From Euryarchaeota archaeon UBA602 (GTDB taxonomy: Archaea > Thermoplasmatota > Poseidoniia > Poseidoniales > Thalassarchaeaceae), in NCBI GenBank assembly GCA_002498455.1, contig DAHO01000105.1:1-14402 (forward strand): a stretch of DNA of 14,402 nt, read 5' to 3'. A model generated the notes under the pieces. That model ran no database searches. It saw nothing but the letters and a program-made list of their open reading frames with translations, and was not told the DNA's origin. The first letter of the stretch is position 1; every line of letters begins with the position of its first letter. Both the position numbers and the translations under genes were made by a program. Shown in pieces: positions 7,928 to 14,402 of the stretch.

Positions 7928-8472
7928 TCATCAGGATGGATGGTTGCTCGCCCTTTCTTGTCAAACCACTCTGTGACTGTACCATCTGCGCGCATACTCA
8001 AATCATCACCAACCGACCTTGGGATCTCTCTGCGACCCGGATGCCAAGTGGCTTCTTGCAACCACAATGGCAAGTCTGGACTTTCCATTGACACTTTGAT
8101 TACTCCCCCGACGCTTCGTTCAGACTCCAAGACGAATGCAACTTTCGCCATCAGGGCAGCCTGCCTAGAAATCAGGAATGACGTTGTGCATTGAGTACCA
8201 TTGGCCGTTGGCATGGTACCCAAATTGATTGACATCGCATCCAGTGCAGTGTCGAGAATGCGTTGCTCACCTAGCAATTCAAGAAACAGGTCGGTTGCCA
8301 ATCCTTCCTGAGATATTTCAATTGCTTCACGATCATTGGGAAATTCCTCGGAACCGGGTTCTATTTCAGGCTGAAAATCAGGAAATATTCGCTGGACAGC
8401 TTCGATACACTTGCTGCCAATTTCGTGTGCAGAAAGGATCGTGGAAACCGTCACCATTGGTGTAGAGGTCAT
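7924..8472 (-). CDS. UPF0201-family predicted RNA-binding protein with C-terminal extension
   Basis: This 182-residue protein matches the archaeal UPF0201 (Pfam RNA_binding, PF01877) family. Landmarks are a first strand-helix unit with AVQRIFPD (25-32), the conserved ELLGEQRILDTA segment (65-76), the strand with ISRQAALMAKVAF (101-113) and the GGVIKVS strand (122-128) followed by a WL turn (137-138). Members are compared with RNA-binding or exosome-associated folds, but no activity is firmly established. The family is usually about 140 residues; about 40 extra residues here (from about 143) form a basic/acidic tail ending HPDD. The frame extends upstream to about 8613, but that part lies antisense to the glycosyltransferase N-terminus and looks non-coding. 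ATG 8472 is preferred, with ATG 8457 as an alternative. Its stop overlaps that of the convergent Pcp-Nudix gene. Confidence 0.75.
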   Translation of the reverse strand: MTSTPMVTVSTILSAHEIGSKCIEAVQRIFPDFQPEIEPGSEEFPNDREAIEISQEGLATDLFLELLGEQRILDTALDAMSINLGTMPTANGTQCTTSFLISRQAALMAKVAFVLESERSVGGVIKVSMESPDLPLWLQEATWHPGRREIPRSVGDDLSMRADGTVTEWFDKKGRATIHPDD

Positions 8473-8541
8473 GGCGAACAAAGACTGTTGGCAAAAGGCA
8501 CTTTTTTTCGCTTTCGGGCACGGAACCTTGACACACGCCGA

Positions 8542-9600
8542 ATGTTGCCGACAATCATGGAGTCCGCCCCAGGGGTTACCACCATCATCCCAACCTGGCA
8601 AGAGGTGGAACACATTGAGAGGTGCCTGCGTAGTTTCATGTCACAAACTTATCCGGTATCTTCGCATCAAATATTGGTCATTGATGGTGGCTCTACGGAC
8701 GGTACGGTTGAGATTGTCAATCGCCTTGCCAAAGAGAGTTTTGAGACCGGCGGACCGGTGATTACCTTGATTGATAATCCTGATCGTTTCGTCCCTCATG
8801 CACGAAACTTAGCCCTCGAATATCTCAATCAAGATACTCAGTTCATTCTTGAGATGATTGGCCATGCATGGGTCACAGAGGATCACATTGAGGTCCGCGT
8901 TCAACGTATGCTCGCCATCGAGTCAGAAATTGGTTGCAAGTTGGGAGGGTTGGGCTCGATTGTCATTGAATCTGATTTGCCACTTCAAAGAGTTGGGAAA
9001 TGGGTTGAGGCGGCATTGTCATGTCCACTTGGTGGTTCTGGCCAATTTGCCCGTTTCAAGATTGAAGGACCAACGAAGATTCCGCCATTCACTTTGTATC
9101 GTCGAGAAGCGATTGAATCCGTCGGTGGATGGAATGAGGGTTACCTCACGACTCAGGATAGCGAGATTAACATGCGCCTCATTGAGGGTGGTTGGCCTCT
9201 TTGGCGCACTCCGCATACTTCTGTTCGAATGGCCAAGCGTACAACGGTTGCCAAGTGGTGGAAAATGGGTCATCGTTATGGGTTTTGGCGGATGAAACAT
9301 TTGCTCGATGCCAAATCCAGAATTCGCATCGGTGAATTCCTGCCGTGGATTGGCCTGGCACTCGTGTTCGGATTGGCCCTTGATGGACAATCGACACTAA
9401 ACCTTCCCAACTATTTGTGGCCCATTTTTGCGTACACGCTGACACTGATTGTTGTAGGTGCATCAGAGGCCAAGCGGGCGAACACCTTCTCGATGCTGTA
9501 TGGGGTACCCTTTTTGCTAATCTTACTGCATATTTCCTTCAGTATTGGTTTACTCACAGGCCTGTTCCGCTCTGGAAAGGCAGCAAATGATCGGGTGTAA
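8542..9600 (+). CDS. Family 2 glycosyltransferase with C-terminal membrane helices
   Basis: This 352-residue protein has a GT-A fold N-terminal domain like ExoA-type glycosyltransferases. It opens with VTTIIPTWQE (12-21) and the nucleotide-sugar motif VIDGGSTDGT (46-55). The acceptor-side segment GGWNEGYLTTQDSE (195-208) contains the Asp206/Glu208 pair of the ED motif, and WRTP follows. Three hydrophobic segments at about 264-281, 291-307 and 317-341 should fix it to the membrane, so it probably builds surface or lipid-linked glycans from the cytoplasmic side. At the usual metal-binding Asp position (VDGH in ExoA-like proteins) this protein has Glu104-Met-Ile-Gly-His, so the metal site is atypical. 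Start options are ATG 8542 and ATG 8557; longer upstream reading is antisense to the UPF0201 gene. The donor sugar cannot be told. Confidence 0.85.
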   Translation: MLPTIMESAPGVTTIIPTWQEVEHIERCLRSFMSQTYPVSSHQILVIDGGSTDGTVEIVNRLAKESFETGGPVITLIDNPDRFVPHARNLALEYLNQDTQFILEMIGHAWVTEDHIEVRVQRMLAIESEIGCKLGGLGSIVIESDLPLQRVGKWVEAALSCPLGGSGQFARFKIEGPTKIPPFTLYRREAIESVGGWNEGYLTTQDSEINMRLIEGGWPLWRTPHTSVRMAKRTTVAKWWKMGHRYGFWRMKHLLDAKSRIRIGEFLPWIGLALVFGLALDGQSTLNLPNYLWPIFAYTLTLIVVGASEAKRANTFSMLYGVPFLLILLHISFSIGLLTGLFRSGKAANDRV

Positions 9601-9651
9601 TCGGGGACTTCAGATAGATTGCTTGAAATCCTTGTTTAACATGGTCAAGTC

Positions 9652-10449
9652 ATGGCGAACGAAAAGAACCCATTCAATGCATGGTTCTTTTTCGTGATGC
9701 CGATTTTCATTTTCATCGCAATTTACCAACTCATTCCTGCGATTTCAGCGCGCTTAATTCCAGATCTCTTGGGCAAAGTAATCTACTTTGGAGTGGCATT
9801 CATCATCGGTGTTTTCCTCTTTCGCAACGCGCGAACTGTCCGGGACCATGAGTGGCACCGTCAGCGTCAGATTAAGCGTCTGCAGAAAGATTACGCTGCT
9901 GAAGATCGCGGAGTTTGGTCTAAGGCTGATTTGGCGATGTCAGAATTGGAAGCAGATGCACGCGGGATTGAATCAGGCCAGATGTCAAGAAAAGCATTGC
10001 AGCGATTGGATGGGTCGATTGCCGAGTTGACCAGTGAACGCCTCACATCTGAAATCGAGCGTGCTGAAGAAGATCAAGACAAAGTCGCATTGTTCTCAGA
10101 GTCTGAACATGTGCGCCGTTCAACCTCTCGAGTAACGGGTGAGAGTGGTCCTGTTGATTCCGTTACAGGCGTGACTCATCCCCAACCTGCGCCCGAGAAA
10201 ACGCTGATTGGTGGGGTGTTGGATAAACTCAAGGAAACCAGTACCGTTACTCCGACAGTGGCCGAATCTCCTGTCGCTCAAGTTTTGTCAAGTGAGTCCG
10301 ATGATTGGTACGCTAAAGAGATGCGAGGAGTGTCTACAGCGGCGACCGTCGAATCTGTGGACATATCATCTGGAAATATTTGCAAAAGCTGTGGCTGGAA
10401 TAATTCCGATGCTGCATCTTATTGCGAGAATTGCGGTGACAAGCTTTGA
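9652..10449 (+). CDS. Membrane-anchored zinc-ribbon protein
   Basis: This 265-residue protein has two N-terminal membrane helices (about 12-33 and 41-58), joined by a short loop, then a basic stretch (RQRQIKRLQK) and a charged, probably coiled-coil region to about residue 155. A low-complexity Ser/Thr/Pro linker (about 155-240) leads to a C-terminal zinc ribbon with two CxxC knuckles, Cys244/Cys247 and Cys258/Cys261, ending CGDKL. The helices place the ribbon in the cytoplasm. Such ribbons usually mediate protein-protein or protein-nucleic-acid contacts; no enzyme domain is seen. It lies 51 bp after the glycosyltransferase and 58 bp before dnaJ, all on the same strand, so co-transcription is possible. 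Function unknown. Confidence 0.75.
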   Translation: MANEKNPFNAWFFFVMPIFIFIAIYQLIPAISARLIPDLLGKVIYFGVAFIIGVFLFRNARTVRDHEWHRQRQIKRLQKDYAAEDRGVWSKADLAMSELEADARGIESGQMSRKALQRLDGSIAELTSERLTSEIERAEEDQDKVALFSESEHVRRSTSRVTGESGPVDSVTGVTHPQPAPEKTLIGGVLDKLKETSTVTPTVAESPVAQVLSSESDDWYAKEMRGVSTAATVESVDISSGNICKSCGWNNSDAASYCENCGDKL

Positions 10450-10507
10450 TTTCGAATCGTCGGGTTGAATAACAGGGGCTAGAACGCGGATACAACGGGG
10501 GCATTCG

Positions 10508-11641
10508 ATGTCAGAGAAACGCGATTACTACGAAGTACTCGGAGTTTCAAAAGAGGCATCTGAATCCGATTTGAAGAAGGCTTTCCGTAGCCTTGCTCGA
10601 AAGCACCATCCCGACAAAAATCCAGACGATCCTGACGCCGAGCGCTTGTTCAAGGAAGTACAGGAAGCCTACGCTGTCCTCTCTAATCCTGAGCAAAGAA
10701 GGCAATACGATATGTTCGGTCATGATTCTCCTGGAGGTTCACCTTTCGGACCCGGAGGGTTCCAAGGTGTCAATATCAATCTTGATGATTTGTTTAGTGG
10801 AGGTTTTGAATCCATTTTCTCCGGAATGTTTGGCGGAGGCCATTCGTCGCGTTCCCGTCGAGGAAATGACATCTTACTCAGGCATGAAGTTACGTTGGAG
10901 CAAATTTTCAATGAAAATGAAATCGAAATCTCTGCGATGTTGTCGGCTCCCTGCGAATCTTGCAATGGTTCTGGTGCCAAATCACCTAACGATGTGCAAA
11001 CTTGCTCAACATGTAATGGACAAGGTCGCATCATGCAGCAAGCCCGAGTCGGACCTTTTGTTCAACAAATGGTTTCAGATTGCCCTGATTGTGGTGGGCA
11101 GGGGAAAATCATTCGAGAGCCCTGTACAGAATGCCGAGGAATCGGTTCCGTCAAAAAAATGCAGACGTTGCGAATACAAATCCCGCGTGGTACTGAAGAT
11201 GGACTTCGCCTTCGACAACGAGGTAAGGGTGAGCCTCTACAAAATGGCCAGTCGGGTGATTTGTACATCCAATTAGAAGTCGATTCTCACGCTTGGTTTG
11301 AGCGGGATGGCCCTGATTTGATTATGGCATTGCCCTTGGGTTTCCCCGAAATGATACTTGGGACCAAAGTCGAATTGCCTCATATTGATGGCAAACCATT
11401 GGTCATTGACATTCCGGCCGGTTCCAAGCCCAGTGAAACCGTGATTGTTAGAGGCAGGGGTATGCCGTATCGACGAGGCCGTGGCCGAGGGGACGTAACA
11501 GTCCTGTTGAAGTTGTATGCGCCTGAAAAAATCAGCAAATCAATGCGATCTACATTGGAGGAATTGCGCACAGATTTTGGTTTGCCCATGGAAGATATTG
11601 AGTCGATGGTGCGACGTGAAGCCGAAGATCGACGGGGCTAA
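10508..11641 (+). CDS. dnaJ: Chaperone protein DnaJ (Hsp40, type I)
   Basis: DnaJ is the J-domain co-chaperone that delivers unfolded clients to DnaK and stimulates its ATPase in the cytosol. The 377 residues show every type I part in order: a J domain (about 5-70) with the essential His34-Pro35-Asp36, a Gly/Phe-rich linker (about 71-118), four CxxCxGxG zinc repeats (Cys149/152, 166/169, 192/195 and 206/209), and the C-terminal substrate-binding beta domains (about 215-340). Length is typical for the family. Archaeal DnaJ/DnaK/GrpE systems are generally viewed as acquired from bacteria. No dnaK or grpE is in this window, so its partners must be encoded elsewhere. The ATG at 10508 gives the standard N-terminus. 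Its TAA directly abuts the stop of the opposing membrane-protein gene. Confidence 0.97.
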   Translation: MSEKRDYYEVLGVSKEASESDLKKAFRSLARKHHPDKNPDDPDAERLFKEVQEAYAVLSNPEQRRQYDMFGHDSPGGSPFGPGGFQGVNINLDDLFSGGFESIFSGMFGGGHSSRSRRGNDILLRHEVTLEQIFNENEIEISAMLSAPCESCNGSGAKSPNDVQTCSTCNGQGRIMQQARVGPFVQQMVSDCPDCGGQGKIIREPCTECRGIGSVKKMQTLRIQIPRGTEDGLRLRQRGKGEPLQNGQSGDLYIQLEVDSHAWFERDGPDLIMALPLGFPEMILGTKVELPHIDGKPLVIDIPAGSKPSETVIVRGRGMPYRRGRGRGDVTVLLKLYAPEKISKSMRSTLEELRTDFGLPMEDIESMVRREAEDRRG

Positions 11642-13405
11642 TTAATCGTCGTCCATCAGTAAGGCACGTGCAGGAATTGCGGCCAAAGGCTTCCCATCGA
11701 CCAATCCCGATAATTGCAAATCAAGGCCTGCTGCTGTACCTTCAAGTTCTAACTGAATAAAGCGAGTGGAGCCTGCTTCCAAGGTGTCGAGAAAAATCTC
11801 ATCGCCGTCGAAAAGGGATACAGGCGACACTTTGGAAAGTTTCCATGATGGTCCATCAGTGGCGACAAATCGGAGTGCAGCCAACTCCCACGAATCGCTC
11901 TCGACATGAATACCAACAAGCAGATTCCGTCCACCAATTCTCCACGCTTTCAATGTCATTGATTCAGTGTGATGAGACAGATTTGCCTCTCCCATTTCTG
12001 CGATTGTTGCACGCCACTGAATTTCTTCAAGCATCTGCAGAGCACTATCGATTTCAAATTGCTCTGCATTGGATTCGATTAATCTCATGATTCGTTCGCG
12101 GAGTCGCTTCAAACGACCTCGTTCATGAGCCTGAACTTCATTGTCCAATGCGATCCCTCTTGAGCTCCACAGCACATATCCCAGTGGTGCCAGTAGCAAT
12201 GCCCCTACAGCGATGTAAAATGGAATAAATTCCTTCCATCGATCGACCATTTCCCCTTCAAATGGCTCGGCATCCTCGGGCGTCATGTTGACGGTTTGAA
12301 TGTTCAAATCATAGGCATTGGTTCCAGACGCACCGTCTGCACGGATGACCTTCAAAATATGATATCCTGGCGTCATATTGAGCCCTACGGTCAAATCTCC
12401 ATGTGCAACATCAAGTGGAGTAAGATAGGTGCCTGAATTGTTCCAGGATTGGAGTTGCATCTTCGCATTTGCACCATCGGCAAGGTTTGCGATGACCCGG
12501 TGTGTTTCCCAAATCTCTCCAGGGATAAAGATCGGATATACGTCAACCGTGTCGTTTTCACTCAACCAACCACGATTTTCCCATCGAGTATTTTCAATCG
12601 GATGCGCTCCACTTTGCAATGTGTTTTCATGAATGAAATCGGGACAATCATGGTGGCATCCGCCATCTGCATGGGATACAATTGAACGAGCAATGGACCA
12701 AGAACCAGTATTCGACTGTGTTTGAGCTGTAATCGAAATTTCATACCATGCATGTCTTGAATCTACAGGTGGTACAATTAGAGTCATGTTCCCGGCATTC
12801 ATGTCGAACTCCAAGGGTGTCACCAATTCACTTGGGAAATGCGTCAAGTGTCCGGTAAATTCTGTTTCTGGATTCCCTGACCATTGCATCTGAATTTCAG
12901 CATTACCGCCGGTGAGGAAATAGATTCGATCACCTCGGTTGTCGAGTTCATGGATGTACCCTGACGCAGTCTGTTCGACCAATGCAACATCTTCGTCTGC
13001 CGCATTCGAGTGTACCAAAATTCGATATGCATTTGGGGAACTAAAGTCTGCGTTTGAAATAGCGATCCACATGGGATTTCCTCGGCCACTGCTCAGGAAT
13101 GTCGTCTGATTCGCTTCGGCTTGACCATGAGTGAATCCATCTTCTCGCACCTCGATGTTTAGTGGTTCATCGGCATGAACCAATTGGATGAAATGAACCA
13201 TTCCAGGTGCATCGGCCAGAGATATGTTATCGACATCCTGAGGGTCACTGAGTATGCCTTCATACACGAGGGTTGGTGTGGCGTTGCCTTCCCAAGTGAC
13301 GGTGGTATCTTCAATCGAATTCACGCTTTCCAGTTGTTCAGCAGGAATTGCCGCCACCGAGAGCACAAACAGTAGCAATCCCATCGCCACCGCTCTCGTG
13401 CGCAT
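11642..13405 (-). CDS. Secreted, membrane-anchored beta-rich protein with cytoplasmic coiled-coil/beta domain
   Basis: This 587-residue protein starts with a clear signal peptide (MRTRAVAMG followed by LLLFVLSVAA). The ectodomain (about 25-390) is beta-rich with repeated pre-peptidase C-terminal-like patterns, such as HELDNRGDRIYF (152-163) and LSENDTVDVY (281-290), and several Asn-x-Ser/Thr sites. A CHHDC motif (Cys250, Cys254), containing the only cysteines, could form a disulfide or bind metal. One membrane helix lies at about 393-413. Unusually, about 170 residues follow inside the cell: a basic, heptad-like helix (about 425-470) and a compact beta-type domain (about 483-587) ending in MDDD. 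I do not recognise a named family. A receptor or envelope-tethering role is only a guess. It is divergent from the arcS-like gene and convergent with dnaJ, with touching stops. Confidence 0.8.
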   Translation of the reverse strand: MRTRAVAMGLLLFVLSVAAIPAEQLESVNSIEDTTVTWEGNATPTLVYEGILSDPQDVDNISLADAPGMVHFIQLVHADEPLNIEVREDGFTHGQAEANQTTFLSSGRGNPMWIAISNADFSSPNAYRILVHSNAADEDVALVEQTASGYIHELDNRGDRIYFLTGGNAEIQMQWSGNPETEFTGHLTHFPSELVTPLEFDMNAGNMTLIVPPVDSRHAWYEISITAQTQSNTGSWSIARSIVSHADGGCHHDCPDFIHENTLQSGAHPIENTRWENRGWLSENDTVDVYPIFIPGEIWETHRVIANLADGANAKMQLQSWNNSGTYLTPLDVAHGDLTVGLNMTPGYHILKVIRADGASGTNAYDLNIQTVNMTPEDAEPFEGEMVDRWKEFIPFYIAVGALLLAPLGYVLWSSRGIALDNEVQAHERGRLKRLRERIMRLIESNAEQFEIDSALQMLEEIQWRATIAEMGEANLSHHTESMTLKAWRIGGRNLLVGIHVESDSWELAALRFVATDGPSWKLSKVSPVSLFDGDEIFLDTLEAGSTRFIQLELEGTAAGLDLQLSGLVDGKPLAAIPARALLMDDD

Positions 13406-13408
13406 GGT

Positions 13409-13423
13409 CGGGCCTACGGCCCG
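13409..13423. promoter_or_regulatory. Perfect GC-rich inverted repeat between divergent starts
   Basis: Six-base arms CGGGCC and GGCCCG flank a TAC spacer, with possible extra pairing of the outer GGT and ACC. It lies four bases upstream of the start codon of the minus-strand membrane-protein gene and 28-46 bases before the possible arcS starts. It could be an operator between TATA box and start site, or a hairpin in a short leader. Confidence 0.4.
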
Positions 13424-13428
13424 TCACC

Positions 13429-13435
13429 TTTAGAA
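13429..13435 (-). promoter_or_regulatory. Candidate TATA box for the 587-aa membrane protein
   Basis: On the minus strand this reads TTCTAAA and lies 24-30 bases upstream of the ATG at 13405, the position expected for a leaderless archaeal transcript. The same bases read TTTAGAA on the plus strand and could serve the divergent arcS gene with a short leader. Confidence 0.35.
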
Positions 13436-13468
13436 TCATTCAAATCAAGTGTGCTGGCAGACCCTTTC

Positions 13469-14402
13469 ATGGAGCACAAGCCTCTGGCTCGGACAGTGCT
13501 GTCTCGATGGCGCCATGCGCGTCTCATTGGACTTGGCGATCGAGCCAATCCAGTATCGTTCACTCCTGGTTTGTGTTTGACGGATAACGACCCAAAGGCT
13601 GGAGTTGAAATCGCCCCCTTCATGGTTGAACACGATTCCTCTTCCTTACCTGCCACATTGTCGATGAGTGCGCGTGGCCCATGGGCATATCCCTTTGCTG
13701 AGGGTGATGTGCCGATTTACGAAGGAATTGAAGGTCATACATTGCCGCCGAGTTTGCAAGAGGCAGATTCAGGTCAAGGGCAGAGTACGGGACCTCTTCT
13801 CCCCGTTTCCTGGCAGCGTTTGGTCCACGACCCCGCTCTACTTGATGCGGAATTGTCGCCAGAAATTGTCGTCATCCAAGATGCGGTACAGTTGGCTGGT
13901 CATCCGGGCAGATTGGTACAGACCATTCGACTCCTTCGCGAGCGCTTCCCTGCAGCCCTGATGTGGGCGCCTGGTTTGGGGGGTCCGGACAACTGTGCAA
14001 TTTTGTCTTGGTTCGGACTCGATTTGTTTGACCTTCGTCGTTCTCAACAAGCGATGGCTCAGGGTGTTTTGTTGTCAAGAGACGGGCCCAGACATGCCGA
14101 TGAATCTTGCAATGAATCCACCGATATGGAGGCCCAACTGATTGAATGGCAGGCTTCATTGTCAGCGACCCGTTCTGCCATTCGAACAGGTACGCTGAGA
14201 GAATTGGTTGAGAAACAATCTCTCAACAGCCCAAGACTTGTTGAGCACCTGAGGCGCCATGACGCACTGATGTCTCAATCTGGACCACTCTCCATGCATG
14301 TGGAAAAAGAGCAGCGATTCCGTTGCCATAGCCCCGTCAGTCGACAAGATCCAATCGTCCAAGACTGGATTCGGCGAATGGAATCCGAGTATATGCCCTC
14401 AG
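13469..14402 (+). CDS. arcS: Archaeosine synthase ArcS, N-terminal part (3' partial)
   Basis: ArcS converts preQ0 at position 15 of archaeal tRNAs towards archaeosine, after TgtA inserts it. The frame runs open from ATG 13469 to the window end (311 residues). Visible is the N-terminal TGT-like domain typical of ArcS, including the stretch with LMWAPGLGGPDN, LSWFGLDLFD and a following 'LLSRDG', which matches the TGT-fold pattern with 'ALL.Y.GVDL.D'. LRELVEKQS and LVEHLRRHD are also ArcS-like. The last residues (RCHSPVSRQDP... then DWIRRMESEYMP) match the entry to the ArcS core, where the conserved catalytic segment would begin beyond the window. An in-frame GTG at 13451 would add six residues. 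TgtA itself is less likely because of this C-terminal junction. Confidence 0.8.
   Translation, partial: MEHKPLARTVLSRWRHARLIGLGDRANPVSFTPGLCLTDNDPKAGVEIAPFMVEHDSSSLPATLSMSARGPWAYPFAEGDVPIYEGIEGHTLPPSLQEADSGQGQSTGPLLPVSWQRLVHDPALLDAELSPEIVVIQDAVQLAGHPGRLVQTIRLLRERFPAALMWAPGLGGPDNCAILSWFGLDLFDLRRSQQAMAQGVLLSRDGPRHADESCNESTDMEAQLIEWQASLSATRSAIRTGTLRELVEKQSLNSPRLVEHLRRHDALMSQSGPLSMHVEKEQRFRCHSPVSRQDPIVQDWIRRMESEYMPS

Noticed and set aside
8425..8541. N-terminal extension of the glycosyltransferase frame
   Set aside because: It starts from a GTG, encodes a basic Arg/His-rich stretch unlike GT2 proteins, and runs antisense to the start of the UPF0201 gene.
8473..8613. N-terminal extension of the UPF0201 frame
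   Set aside because: Cys/Pro/Gly-rich sequence without family similarity that overlaps the glycosyltransferase start on the other strand.
10450..10507. Possible promoter or terminator between the zinc-ribbon gene and dnaJ
   Set aside because: TTGAATAAC at about 10465-10473 is only a loose TATA-like match, and no hairpin or T-run is present, so neither call is supported.
10593..11276. 227-codon open frame overlapping dnaJ
   Set aside because: An out-of-frame reading of dnaJ, whose J domain and zinc repeats are unambiguous.
1..14402. tRNA or rRNA genes, CRISPR arrays, transposases or attachment sites
   Set aside because: I saw no cloverleaf-like segment, regularly spaced repeats apart from the coding proline repeat, transposase-like protein, or flanking inverted/direct repeats. 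Intergenic space is too short for most of these.

Overview
The window reads as a compact piece of an uncultivated marine-type euryarchaeal genome, most likely Candidatus Poseidoniales (Marine Group II) or a close Thermoplasmatota relative. Three observations support an archaeon: an ArcS-type archaeosine synthase at the right edge, a UPF0201-family (archaeal RNA-binding) protein, and very large secreted beta-rich proteins anchored by one C-terminal membrane helix with a proline-rich tail. The lineage is inferred from gene content; no rRNA or tRNA gene is present to confirm it.

Layout. 1-5358 (+) is the 3' part of a giant surface protein: ectodomain, one membrane helix, three proline-rich repeats and a cytoplasmic EF-hand-like loop. 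A small helical protein of unknown function (5371-5850 +) follows it at 12 bp. Two small multi-helix membrane proteins of unknown function lie on the minus strand (5851-6234 and 6277-6831). 6893-7927 (+) encodes a fusion of pyroglutamyl-peptidase I with a MutT-like Nudix hydrolase, both with complete catalytic motifs. 7924-8472 (-) is the UPF0201 protein. 8542-9600 (+) is a family 2 glycosyltransferase with C-terminal membrane helices, 9652-10449 (+) a membrane-anchored zinc-ribbon protein, and 10508-11641 (+) a full-length DnaJ. 11642-13405 (-) is a secreted, membrane-anchored protein with a large cytoplasmic domain, and 13469 to the end (+) is the N-terminal part of ArcS.

Organisation. The genome is tightly packed and no gene-free stretch exceeds about 70 bp. 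All three convergent gene pairs meet at their stop codons (gaps of 0, 0 and -4 bp), so 3' ends of opposing transcripts almost certainly overlap. Divergent pairs are separated by only about 60-70 bp. The most distinctive item is the Pcp-Nudix fusion. The two anchored surface proteins with cytoplasmic tails, and the glycosyltransferase, suggest cell-envelope functions. No mobile element, CRISPR array, RNA gene or convincing multi-gene defence system was found.
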